Positions 46,958 to 56,004 of a stretch of DNA of 64,000 bases are shown piece after piece. The notes beneath the pieces are model-generated. The model saw nothing but the letters and a program-made list of their open reading frames with translations, was not told where the DNA came from and ran no database searches. Position numbers and translations under genes: made by a program. The stretch spans positions 62,001-126,000 of the forward strand of contig JARGXX010000099.1 of the NCBI GenBank assembly GCA_030374765.1, written 5' to 3'. Positions within the stretch are counted from its first letter, which is position 1; every line of letters begins with the position of its first letter. Origin of the DNA: Agarophyton chilense (Eukaryota; Rhodophyta; Florideophyceae; Gracilariales; Gracilariaceae).

Positions 46958-47754
46958 GTGGAAGGCAGGTAAGTTGGAGAAGACGCTCGAAAACAAGGGA
47001 AGAGAAAGATGGAGGACGAGCGGATCGAGGGGTGGGGATGAAGGCGCGGGGAAACAGTGCTCTCTGGAGACGTGAGGTGAGAAGGGAAGCGAGAAGGAAA
47101 TGTGCTCTTCAAAGGGGTGGAGATTGCGTTTGGATGGGTTGGGGGGGGGGGGGGGGGGTGCTGAGGGTTGTGATGGACACGCCTGCGCTGCGAGCGCATG
47201 AGCCCGTCATGAGCGTTTGGATCTGCGACGGATCACGCGGGGAGAGGGGATCGGTTTGCCATGTAAAGCTGACATGTCAAGCTGCTGCGTCGTGTGTAGA
47301 TCACCGAGGAGCCATTTTGGACGCGACCTCGCAGAGCGGCTCTACTGGCCCCATGAGGCGCGTGACATCTGCCTCTAGCTGAGAACGCACTGCAACGTCT
47401 CACCGCTGTGCACGCGCCGGGCGTGTCAGCGTGACACGTCGCGTGCCAGCAGCAGAAAGCGCTTTAAAGTTGCACACGCGTCGTGCACGCGTCTCGCATC
47501 ACCCGTCGCACCAGCTGTCGCACTAGAGAAGTCGTACTCAAGCCTGTGCGTAGTTTCCATTCTCTGCTCTTCCTCCTCCCCCCCCCCCTCAAACCCATGC
47601 ACACTAAAGCTGTATACCACCGTAGCCAAATCTATCTTTATAAGCCTCCTATGCATATCTAAACCCCTACTACTTCCTAGATTGTGTACACGAACCCCAC
47701 ATCCACCCCAGCCCAAAAATATTATCACTTACCATAAACCATCTCAGTAAAACG
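46958..47754. other. Upstream region of Tic22 with GC-rich sequence
   Basis: Head side of Tic22 and tail side of the Ser/Ala-rich gene. It includes a homopolymer G run and GC-rich sequence with CGTGTC/GACACG-like words around 47.40-47.50 kb. No gene recognised. Confidence 0.45.
47141..47158 (+). repeat. 18-G homopolymer run
   Basis: Uninterrupted run of 18 G on the plus strand (C on the Tic22 sense strand), likely length-variable and able to form a quadruplex. Confidence 0.9.
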
Positions 47755-49269
47755 TCAGCACTTCTTCTTGCAAACGCTGCAACACTTGATATAAATCTTC
47801 ACAACCGTTCCACACTTGCCAGCTGTACAAATCTCAATACAAGTGCTTGACGATTTATCTTTACACCCACATCTGTCCGAATGCGACTTTGATTCCGTCT
47901 TGGCGCCGCCACTGCCACTGGCGCTCTTCGACGCGCTAATCAAGATCGACTTGGATACGCTCACATTTTTTGATCCGCTTCCAGACGCCGACACGCTGAC
48001 AGTTTTCGAAACAGACACGCTTTTCGAAACACCTTCATCGGGAGCCGAACCCGACTTGGATACCGTCACTGAGCGTGAACCACTTGCGCTCGCGCCACTC
48101 GCGCCGCCACCTTCTGAAAGTTGTCCTTCTGATGCTGATGCTGATGCTGATGCCGATGCTGATGCTGATGCCGATGCTGATGCCGATGCCGACTTTGTTC
48201 GTGAAACACTGCCCGTCTTTGTCCTGGACGCTGTCACCGGTGCTGACTTAGATGCCGACGCCGACTTTGAAGCTGCGCTCACTGATTTGGATGCGGCGGT
48301 GGCCGACTTCGACGCGGCAGTGGCCGATTTCGATGCGGCAGTGGCCGATTTCGATGCGGCAGTGGCCGATTTCGATGCGGCAGTGGCCGATTTCGATGCG
48401 GCGGTGGCCGATTTCGATGCGGCGGTGGCCGACTTCGATGCAGCGGTGGCCGTCCTCGATGCGGCGGTGGCCGACTTCGATGCGGCGGTGGCCGTCCTCG
48501 ATGCAGCGGTGGCCGACTTCGATGCAGCGGTGGCCGACTTCGATGCAGCGGTGGCCGTCCTCGATGCAGCGGTGGCCGACTTCGACGCGGCGGTGGCCGT
48601 CCTCGATGCAGCGGTGGCCGACTTCGATGCAGCGGTGGCCGTCCTCGATGCGGCGGTGGCCGACCTCGATGCAGCGGTGGCCGACTTGGAAGCAGCAGTG
48701 GCTGACTTGGAGGCAACCGTGGCCGGCTTGGAAGCAGCAGTGGCCGACCTAGAAACAGCAGTGGCCGATCTGGAAGCAGCAGTTGCCGACTTGGACTTGT
48801 AGGCGGCGGTGGCGGAGCGAGATGCAGCCGTGGGCGTTTTGGAAGAACGCCTGGAGCCGGTAGGCGGAGCAGAAGCAGAAGCAGAATATGTGGCAGAGGC
48901 AGGGTCACTGGCGCTTAGTGATGTGGAGATATCGGAGGAAGCTGCATCGGTAGACGCGGGGGCATCCGTGAGAGTTCGATCACAATGACACGAGCTAGAT
49001 TTGGGCGAGGGTTGCTCAGTGGTGAGTGGTGGAAGATGGGCGCTGGTGAAATTGGTCTTGGATGCGCCCATTGTGGTGTGGTTGTTGTTGAGAGGATTGG
49101 ACGGGTGGTATGATGAGTGAGAGGTGGATGTGGGGGCGACAGATACCGGGTTGGTACGCTTGGTGGACGGTTTTGAAGGTGATGCGGTGCGTATGGTGAC
49201 GGCGGGGCGACGATGGGACGGTGGGAGTTGCGCAGTGCGCGCGGTGCGCGCGGTGCAGTTACAAGTCAT
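47755..49269 (-). CDS. Ser/Ala/Lys heptad-repeat protein with cysteine-rich tail
   Basis: 504 aa from ATG 49269. Residues 1-140 are Ser/Thr/Pro-rich. About two dozen near-identical heptads of the type SKSATAA, with SRTATAA variants, fill roughly residues 160-330. A (SA)n run (SASASASASASASA) near 360-375 and a Ser/Gly/Lys region with repeated SVSKS words follow. The last ~40 residues contain nine cysteines (CGC, CIEIC, KCGT, KCCSVCKKKC). No classical signal peptide is visible. The regularly spaced Lys with abundant Ser/Thr recalls histone-H1-like or silaffin-like tails, but I see no homology. It may be a cell-wall/extracellular-matrix or DNA-binding protein. The stop is clean and the frame is long and open, so it is probably expressed. 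Confidence 0.7.
   Translation of the reverse strand: MTCNCTARTARTAQLPPSHRRPAVTIRTASPSKPSTKRTNPVSVAPTSTSHSSYHPSNPLNNNHTTMGASKTNFTSAHLPPLTTEQPSPKSSSCHCDRTLTDAPASTDAASSDISTSLSASDPASATYSASASAPPTGSRRSSKTPTAASRSATAAYKSKSATAASRSATAVSRSATAASKPATVASKSATAASKSATAASRSATAASRTATAASKSATAASRTATAASKSATAASRTATAASKSATAASKSATAASRTATAASKSATAASRTATAASKSATAASKSATAASKSATAASKSATAASKSATAASKSATAASKSATAASKSVSAASKSASASKSAPVTASRTKTGSVSRTKSASASASASASASASASASASEGQLSEGGGASGASASGSRSVTVSKSGSAPDEGVSKSVSVSKTVSVSASGSGSKNVSVSKSILISASKSASGSGGAKTESKSHSDRCGCKDKSSSTCIEICTAGKCGTVVKIYIKCCSVCKKKC
48287..48790 (-). repeat. 21-bp coding minisatellite
   Basis: About 24 units of 21 bp (plus-strand form GTGGCCGATTTCGATGCGGCA) encode the heptad on the minus strand. 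Units come in two main types (GAC/GATTTCGAT versus GTCCTCGAT), alternating in blocks, which indicates growth by unequal exchange. Confidence 0.9.
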
Positions 49270-49993
49270 GGCGAAGAAAGGAGGTGTGAAAGACGGGGCG
49301 GGGATGACACGGGAGTTGGGAGATGGGACGAGGAATGGATTGGATTTGCGTGCGGCGTGCAGGTGGTTTTAAGGGGCTGGGAAAGGCGGCACTGTAAAAC
49401 GAAGGATGAGGTGAAGAAGGGGAGGGAGGTGAGAGGGGGACTTTGCGGAGTTTGGTGTGTTGTTAGGAGGGGGGTGGAGGAACGGTGCTAAGAATGGCGG
49501 AACACAAAAGGTGGGCAGTTTATTGGAGGTGATGACTTGGACACTGCGGAGCTACTGTGACGTGACTGGCTTGCATCACGCGGCGCACATGGGCAGCGAC
49601 GACGACGGGCGAGCAGCGAGGGCAACGAAGGGCGTCGAGAGGGAGAGGGGGGAAGGAAAGGGAGGGGAAGGCGTGCGCGCACGCAACCACGCGCAGCACG
49701 TCAAAGCTTCGTTCAAGACGTGCCGCCGCTTGTCGCACACGCGCTCGCGCTCACGCTTGGGTAATTGTGACGGGCGGGAGCGGCCAATTGACATGGCAGG
49801 CGCGCAATTGGAACTTGTGCAGAGCCAGTCCATGAGCACACACGGAAATTGACAGACGCAGCATCTCGATTAGATATATCTATACGAAGGGTGCGTTTGT
49901 ACGACCATCCCGGCGGCGCGTGGTGCAAGTGGGCACACGCCCCCGCGCGCCATCGACTGCCGCCCATCCACCCCCATTCGCCTCCCCGCCGCC
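49270..49993. other. Divergent upstream region between the repeat protein and the elongase
   Basis: GC-rich, with purine-rich patches (GGGAGAGGGGGGAAGG-like, near 49640). Frames here are open from composition. It should contain both promoters. Confidence 0.5.
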
Positions 49994-50827
49994 ATGCCCG
50001 CGTTCGCCTCGTTGACCAGCGCGCTCCCGCGGCTGCTCGATAGCGGCGCGCACGCCGTCTCGCTACGCCAGCTCCTCACGGCGGCCGTCTCCCCACGCCA
50101 TGCGCTCATGCACCCCGCACTGCCGCCGCTCGCCATCGTTCTTTATCTTCTTTCTATCCCCGTCCTCAGCGCGCTCTGCAAGCGTCTCGACACCTCCGGC
50201 AAGTCGCGCCCCTTCCGCTTGTTCGCCCTCACTCACAACGTGCTTCTCACCTTGTATTCCTTCTTCACCGCGCGCCTCATCATCCCGGCCACGCTCTCTC
50301 ACCTCACCCACCGCGGTGTGCACTCTTTGTATTGCTCCACCGCCTTTTGGCACTCGGGTTTGTCCGAGCTCGGGTTTTTGTTCTACATCTCAAAGTATGT
50401 CGAGCTCATTGACACCTACTTGCTCATCATCAAGCGCCGCCCACCTTCATTTCTTCAGGTTTACCATCATGCCCTCACCATCTACTGCGCCTATTGGCTC
50501 CAGCTCTCACACACCTCCGTCACATTCTTGTTCGTGTCGTTGAACGCCTCTGTGCATGCAGTCATGTACGCCTACTACGCCTTGGCCACGCTCTCCATAC
50601 GCTTCCCGCTCAAGAACCTCATCACGCTCATGCAAATGGTTCAGTTCGTCATCGGCGTTTTGTTGGCCTCCCCCATGTTCTTCCTACAAAACGGTCGCTG
50701 CGCATCGCCCTCGCAGAAATTCGCTTTACTCGCAATCATCCTTCACGCCGTTTACCTCCTCTTTTTGTTCGCCAAGTTTTACATTCAGACCTACAATACA
50801 AAACCGTCCAAGTCAAAACGCGCATGA
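49994..50827 (+). CDS. ELO-family very-long-chain/polyunsaturated fatty acid elongase
   Basis: Condensing enzyme (3-ketoacyl-CoA synthase of the ELO type) of the ER elongation cycle. 277 aa from ATG 49994, with about six to seven hydrophobic segments. Family motifs in order: KYVELIDT (K-x-x-E-x-x-D-T) at about residue 134, the histidine box QVYHH at 155, NASVHAVMYAYY at 184, and TLMQMVQF at 212. The Q-V-Y-H-H form is typical of elongases acting on polyunsaturated chains (ELOVL2/5-like, algal delta-6/delta-5/delta-9), whereas H-V-Y-H-H is typical for saturated or monounsaturated substrates. The protein ends KSKRA, a K-x-K-x-x dilysine ER-retrieval signal. Convergent with the helicase gene, only 17 bp between stops. 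Confidence 0.95.
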   Translation: MPAFASLTSALPRLLDSGAHAVSLRQLLTAAVSPRHALMHPALPPLAIVLYLLSIPVLSALCKRLDTSGKSRPFRLFALTHNVLLTLYSFFTARLIIPATLSHLTHRGVHSLYCSTAFWHSGLSELGFLFYISKYVELIDTYLLIIKRRPPSFLQVYHHALTIYCAYWLQLSHTSVTFLFVSLNASVHAVMYAYYALATLSIRFPLKNLITLMQMVQFVIGVLLASPMFFLQNGRCASPSQKFALLAIILHAVYLLFLFAKFYIQTYNTKPSKSKRA

Positions 50828-50844
50828 ACAACAATCACTACATG

Positions 50845-52494
50845 TCAAGCCATGCGTTGTCTCAATAGCTGCATTTGTTGTCGCTCTACCTCTACAAACA
50901 GTCTACTGTCGCGGTCTTCCCTCTGTTTCAAAACCACAAAGCAACTGTTTTGCTGCCTTGCTCTTCCTCTTCCCTGTACAAACGAAACCGTCGAGTGAAC
51001 CATGTCGAATCGGATCACACAATTTGCCGCAGGGATATCCATTCCTTCTTCCGCTACACTTGTGGCAATCAGAACGTTTATACTCCCTTTTGCGAAACGC
51101 TCCAACGTTGAAGCTGCCTGCGTCTTCGAAACACTCAGCACCGGAGACGCCGACGTCGACGTTGCGTACAAACATCCAACGTGAAACATTTTTGAAAGCT
51201 GTGCGTCCGTCTGAATGAAATGTTGTAAAATGTGGGTGCTGATTCTTTGTTGAACGAAAACAATACCTCGAAACGTGCTGCCGCTGTCCAACCCGTGGTA
51301 GTGATGTTGTTGCAGCAAAACGGTTTTCAACACTTGTAAACGAGTAAATGTTCTGGGCGCGTGTGTCCAAAAATGATGGATCACGCGACTCACGTCCGGC
51401 CAACTTTGCCACACGCGCTGAAAAGTGTACACATGGTTGCATTGCATCATTTTCAAATAGCCCACGCATGCGAAATCGTCCTCTTCCCAGCTGATGACCA
51501 GCGTGCGGAGCGCTTCGTACCAGTGACACAGCTGCTCATACATGGCTTTGAGACGAGCGCATTTGCTTTGTTTGGCGAGTCGATACGCATTGGAACTCCA
51601 CCTTCGAATGTTGGGCACGCTCTGTACTTGGGTTTCAAACGCATCTTGGCGACTGAGTGCGGTTTCCATGGCTTGCACAACGGCCATGGTCATGCAGGCG
51701 ACGACAGTGGCCGATCCGTCTTGGCATCGCTGCAGGAAGGTTTCGAGCATGAGGTGAGGCTGTCTGAGATGAGGCGGTAACACGCCGGCAGGCACACAGG
51801 CATCAGCAACGGTTTGGTTTGGTACGAGGGGCAGGGTGCAATTGGCGTGATAGCCACCGCGTTGGAGCTCGCTCTGCGTGGCGGTTTCAATGGCGCTGAG
51901 ACAAAGCTCCTGACAGATGTTGTGCAGTTTTTGTTGGGATTCGGACATGCTAACGGCGTAGGTAAAGGAGGCGGTGAGGCCGAGCACGCGCGGTTGGGCA
52001 TCAGTTTTGTTCAAATCCAGGGCAAGCGTTCTGTAAGGATGGTTCTTCAACAAGTGATGAACCTCATCAAACACAACGGTGTTGAAATGTTTCCACTGCA
52101 AGGCGTCATCAACGCACTGGGCGGCACGAAAGGCGGAGGGTGTGCTGACGATGATTTGCCAGTGAGGATTGAGATTCTTTCCGCCGTGCAGCTGGGCGAC
52201 GACGACGTGCGGCATGTGATTGGAGAGGGCGAGTGACTGTTGTTTGACGAGAAGTACCGTGGGGACAAGCAGGACGGCGGGCGGGGTGAGGCGGCGAATG
52301 GTCTCGGCGGCGATGAGTGTCTTGCCTGCGCCGGTGGGCAGGATGACAAGGGTGTTGTGGTGCAGGGTGGTGGCGAGAATGCGCGCCTGGTAGGGGCGCA
52401 ACGACAGCGGAGCGGGCGCCTCGGGCGTGTGGGGGGGATCGGGCGTAGTGGGAGCGGCGGGTGCGGTGGGGGTGGCAGTTGTCGAGGAGTACAT
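50845..52494 (-). CDS. Stand-alone Dicer/RIG-I-type DExH-box helicase
   Basis: 549 aa from the ATG at 52494. Superfamily 2 helicase of the Dicer/RIG-I/Hef group: LRPYQARIL then Walker A LPTGAGKT (residue 52), DEVHH (143-147), LTASF (motif III). Then a long helical insertion between the two RecA domains (about 200-400, with LCHWYEALRTLV like Dicer Hel2i), and in the second domain GIVFVQQR, ATSVAEEGMDIP and QGRGRARQ (about 506). It stops about 30 residues after motif VI: no DUF283, PAZ, RNase III, CARD or RNA-binding C-terminal domain. Likely acts on double-stranded RNA. Frames upstream of 52494 stay open but are Arg/Ser/Pro-biased and lack a further ATG in place, so I start at 52494. Confidence 0.88.
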   Translation of the reverse strand: MYSSTTATPTAPAAPTTPDPPHTPEAPAPLSLRPYQARILATTLHHNTLVILPTGAGKTLIAAETIRRLTPPAVLLVPTVLLVKQQSLALSNHMPHVVVAQLHGGKNLNPHWQIIVSTPSAFRAAQCVDDALQWKHFNTVVFDEVHHLLKNHPYRTLALDLNKTDAQPRVLGLTASFTYAVSMSESQQKLHNICQELCLSAIETATQSELQRGGYHANCTLPLVPNQTVADACVPAGVLPPHLRQPHLMLETFLQRCQDGSATVVACMTMAVVQAMETALSRQDAFETQVQSVPNIRRWSSNAYRLAKQSKCARLKAMYEQLCHWYEALRTLVISWEEDDFACVGYLKMMQCNHVYTFQRVWQSWPDVSRVIHHFWTHAPRTFTRLQVLKTVLLQQHHYHGLDSGSTFRGIVFVQQRISTHILQHFIQTDAQLSKMFHVGCLYATSTSASPVLSVSKTQAASTLERFAKGSINVLIATSVAEEGMDIPAANCVIRFDMVHSTVSFVQGRGRARQQNSCFVVLKQREDRDSRLFVEVERQQMQLLRQRMA

Positions 52495-53203
52495 GATGGA
52501 AGACTGACGGTTGGGAGGGAGGGAGGGAGGGAAGCGGGGATGGTTGGAAAGGGCTGAAAAGGGCTGGGGGAGGGACGGCGGGTTGCTTTTGAAGGCGGAG
52601 AAGCGACCAAACGACGTGGAGGGTGCAACGACGAACTCGGTACGAAGCGCAACAGAGCGGCGCCACGCTGCGCGAACGATGCGCCAAACGACAGTGGCGG
52701 CGGCGCGCACGGCGGCGGTGCGCGCATTGTGGCCGTGTGCTACACTCGCCCGAACGGCACGCCACGCGCTCGGAAACGGCGCCACACGCCTCGCTCGCCA
52801 CTCGCTCGCCACCGCGCTCAAACAGCTCCTAAGAGCGCGCGTGCAGTCACCGCGCGTCGCCGTCAGCGTCCTTCGCGCGTCAGCGTCCTTCGCGCGTCAG
52901 CGTCCGTCGTTCGTCAGCGTCCAATCGCACGTCAGTGCTGCCGCGTGTCGTGCACGCGTGGCGACGCGCCACGTCCGCCCCGCGCACCACGTCCGCCCCG
53001 CGCACCACGTCCACACGATGTGCTGCGTGTGGTCACCCTACCGTCGCTGCAGCGCGCGCGTGGCGCCACTCTCTTCGTCCGTACGTAAAGCCTCCCCGGG
53101 GGAAGGGGCAAAACATGCTTCTCCTCCTTCCTCCACCCAAGCCCTTCCGTTAGCAGCGCTAAGTTACCCATCACCGCCCGCCCGCCCGCCCGCCCGCATC
53201 CCC
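52495..53203. promoter_or_regulatory. GC-rich divergent upstream region with three small tandem arrays
   Basis: Between the helicase and MBL-fold genes. It contains a GGGA array (about 52515-52530), four to five degenerate CGCGTCAGCGTCCTT units (52855-52935), about three copies of CCACGTCCGCCCCGCGCA (52972-53015) and a CCCG microsatellite (about 53177-53197). Some arrays could be transcription-factor site clusters; this is inference. Confidence 0.55.
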
Positions 53204-54265
53204 ATGACAGTTCCCCCGTCTGCCTTCGCGCCGAGCGGGGCGCTCGGCTGCGCTCAAAGCTCCTTCATCGCCGCGTTGCCGGCGCCCTCGTTGCGTTCGC
53301 GCCGCGCTCGCCCGATTCATGCCGCCGGCAGCCAAGCGCCGCGTCGCCGTCGCGTCCTTCGTCCCGTCATCGCCCCTCACGCCACACAGCAGCGCGCCAT
53401 AGACCGCAACGCGTCCACCTTCAACTTGGCCGCCGCTCCGCCCACTACCTTCACTTCGCTGCGCGGCAATTCCTTCGCCCTCTCGCACGCCGCCACCACC
53501 GTCCTCGTCGACCCCTGGCTCACGGATGACCTTGTCTTTGGTCACCCGCTTTTCTTCCGAGCCACCAAGACTCTCCCGACGTCCGCCGCCCAGTTCACCT
53601 CCCCGGATGCCGTCGATGCTATTGTCCTTACCCAGGCCCTTCCAGACCACCTCCACCCCCCGACCCTTGCCACCTTCCCAAAGCACATCCCCATCATTGC
53701 CCCGCCTTCCGCCGAATCTCTGCTACGTTCTTTGCGCTTCGAAAATGTCACTCTGTTGCCCATCGCCCAAACTGCCTCCCCGCTCCCGGAAAACCCGCTC
53801 TTCAAAATTTCCGCCCTCAAAGGCCCAATGGTCGGACCGCCGTGGTCCACCCCGGAAAACGCTTACGTGTTCACCTTTCAACAATCCCCCGACCACGCCC
53901 CGTTTCAACTATACCACGAGCCACATGGAACCTTTGACCAGCCATCGATGCAACCGTACGTTGCAAACTTGGACGCCGTCATCGCCCCTGTCTCATCAGC
54001 CAGACTTTCCCTACCCCTTGGATCGTATACGCTTGTCAACGGAACTCCGGAGGCCGTGAAGCTCTGCGAATACGTGCGCCCGAGAACCTGCGTCCTATTC
54101 AACAACGCACAAGGCCATTTTTCAGGCTTGCTCTCCAAAATCATCCACACCGACGGCGGATTGAATTCCTTCAAAGCCCAAATCAAAAACCATCCTCGCC
54201 TCTCCGACCTCAACATCGTCTTTCCTGAGCTTGCTGCCAAGCCCTACGTCTTAGACGCTCCATGA
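53204..54265 (+). CDS. Metallo-beta-lactamase-fold protein, probably plastid-targeted, incomplete metal motif
   Basis: 353 aa from ATG 53204. The first ~75 residues are Arg/Ala/Ser/Pro-rich with almost no acids, like a plastid transit peptide. A beta-lactamase-like fold follows: NSFALSHAATTVLVDPWLTDDL is the opening strand pair with the conserved D-P-W-L (UlaG-like group), and AIVLTQALPDHLHPPTL (about 139-155) sits where the H-x-H-x-D-H motif belongs. There the first two His are Gln and Leu while D-H remains. YHEPHGTF later may supply another His. Plants have plastid proteins of this type with a T/S-Q-x-x-x-D-H version. The enzyme activity is unknown and could be lost or altered. The long open frame upstream of 53204 is GC-driven and not taken as coding. 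Confidence 0.85.
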   Translation: MTVPPSAFAPSGALGCAQSSFIAALPAPSLRSRRARPIHAAGSQAPRRRRVLRPVIAPHATQQRAIDRNASTFNLAAAPPTTFTSLRGNSFALSHAATTVLVDPWLTDDLVFGHPLFFRATKTLPTSAAQFTSPDAVDAIVLTQALPDHLHPPTLATFPKHIPIIAPPSAESLLRSLRFENVTLLPIAQTASPLPENPLFKISALKGPMVGPPWSTPENAYVFTFQQSPDHAPFQLYHEPHGTFDQPSMQPYVANLDAVIAPVSSARLSLPLGSYTLVNGTPEAVKLCEYVRPRTCVLFNNAQGHFSGLLSKIIHTDGGLNSFKAQIKNHPRLSDLNIVFPELAAKPYVLDAP

Positions 54266-54517
54266 TTTCTCAACTCCCACAATTGGTTCAAACATGTACA
54301 GCTATCACTGCGTCTTAATATAGCAAACAGGCAAGTAAAAGCCACAGCTTTCACCCGCCATTCGAAACAGTTCTTGAGTATAATTCAACCACGCACACCG
54401 CACGTCATCCTTCGTTTTATGTTCAAAGTGACGCAGAGTATCCTTATCTCTGCCGCGCAGTCTAACAAGATCATGCTACCCGCGATTCGCATCCATGTCA
54501 GTAACTTATATCGTTAC

Positions 54518-55390
54518 TCACGGACCGTAGCCCATCATTCGGATAAACTCAGCAATATCAATTTCCTAAAAACCACACCGTCAAGTTAAAAGACAGAGAA
54601 AAGAGTTAGTAGGCATGGACGTACACCGATGATAATGAGCCGCAAAAGCGCCAAACCGAGCAAAAACAGCGTCAAAAAAAAACAAAAAAAACAGACGTAC
54701 TCCATCGCCATTTGCATCGGCTTCACGAATCATTTCCTCCACCTCAGCGTCGGATAGCTGTTCTCCCAAGTTGCTCATCACTTGTCTCAACTCATCCGCG
54801 GAGATTTTTCCTGACCCATCCTTGTCAAATACTTTAAACGCTTCAACAATCTCAGCTTCGGAATCCTTCGTTTTCATCTTTCGCGCCATCAGGGTGAGAA
54901 ATTCCGCAAAGTCAATTGTTCCGCTGCCATCTGCGTCCACCTCATTGATCATTTGACGAAGTGCTTCTTCGGTGGGGGTTTGACCTAAATTACGCATCAC
55001 CGTTCCGAGCTCTATCGTGGTGATTGATCCATCTCCGTCTCGATCGAACAGAGCAAATGCCTGAAAAGAAAAGATTCAAGGCTCAAGAGAGTGGAATGAG
55101 CGAGAAGAAGGTTAATACGCTGTTCGTTTTTTTCTTTGGTTTTTATATTGACTGTTTGTTTGCTGACGTCGGCCAAGGCGTTTTGAAAAGCTCCAGTTGG
55201 CGAGCCACAACACACGTTGTATGACGATGACGCAGGACACACCAATTGAAACATCAACAACTTCACAGGTTTTGCCCACCGTTGTAAACGACCAAACGCG
55301 CACAATAGAACTGAAAAGCCACTCACTTACCTCACGAAATTCCTTGATAGTCTCCTCTGAGAGATCCGGAGCAGCTTTCATTCCGGCCAT
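54518..55390 (-). CDS. CAM: Calmodulin, three exons
   Basis: Ca2+ sensor with four EF-hands. Exons on the minus strand: 55390..55331, 55060..54701 and 54565..54518; introns of 270 bp (GTAAGT...TTTTCAG) and 135 bp (GTACGT...TTTTTAG). The joined product is 155 aa. Loops: [36 protein letters not shown] and DANGDGEIDIAE, each with Asp at position 1 and Glu at 12. The central region has [18 protein letters not shown]. The N-terminus is a few residues longer than usual ([13 protein letters not shown]), and the C-terminus ends RMMGYGP. The last splice falls within the fourth EF-hand loop. It is divergent from signal peptide peptidase (614 bp between starts). Confidence 0.96.
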
Positions 55391-56004
55391 GTTGCAAAAG
55401 AAACACAGCCAAAGTAGGTGAGCACGAGAGCAAATGGAAGCGTTGACTACAAACGCGCTGAGAAGCAAACAACAAAATTATTGGAGAAGCAAAAAGGATA
55501 TTGGGGGTTGGAGCTGGAACACACGCAATCGGTTAATGGACAAGGTGAGACAACCGTTGAATAACTGTACCCACCGGTGGAGGGAGGTAGTGGTGAAAAG
55601 AACGAGCGCTGGAACGGTAACCTTTAACCTGACAGGGCAGAACGTTGCAAGCAATGCACAAGCTGTTCAAGGGTTGTGTTCAAGCTCGTGAGCGCTTCGC
55701 CTCGAGCCGACATGCAACGCCACGCGGCAACAGCGTGCGGTGCATTGCTGAGACTGAACGCATACGGGCAATTAAAATGTAATTGCGAGCAGCGCCCACC
55801 AATTGTCCGGTCTAAGTTGACTGAAAGTACTCTTGCTTCTGCCGGTTTCCGCTTGCGAGATAAAAAGGCTCATGTCGTCCGCCGTTTTCACTGGTGCAAG
55901 CGCTACTTCCTCGCCTCGGTTGCGGCCCTTTTTGACTTTTCCAAGATTCAATCCATATCGTTGTGTTGAATCCTTCCCCTGCACACACTGCTGATTCTGA
56001 AGTC
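55391..56004. promoter_or_regulatory. Divergent upstream region of calmodulin and signal peptide peptidase
   Basis: 614 bp between opposed start codons; should hold both promoters. A few overlapping short frames have no motif. No TATA box stands out. Confidence 0.45.

Noticed and set aside
48287-48790. Regular 21-bp array as a possible CRISPR
   Set aside because: Units are contiguous with no unique spacers, and it is coding in a eukaryotic gene.
47816-48802. Long plus-strand open frame rich in AVADFDA repeats
   Set aside because: Antisense shadow of the 21-bp coding minisatellite; the minus-strand frame has ordinary ends and a Cys-rich domain, this one does not.
49457-49852. 131-codon plus-strand frame ahead of the elongase
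   Set aside because: GC-rich promoter region between two divergent genes; biased composition and no family.
52495-52821. N-terminal extension of the helicase frame
   Set aside because: Open only because of GC-rich composition; Arg/Ser/Pro-biased and the first in-frame ATG in good position is at 52494.
52511-53203. 230-codon extension upstream of the MBL-fold protein
   Set aside because: Runs through tandem arrays and the opposed helicase promoter; transit-peptide-like sequence begins at ATG 53204.
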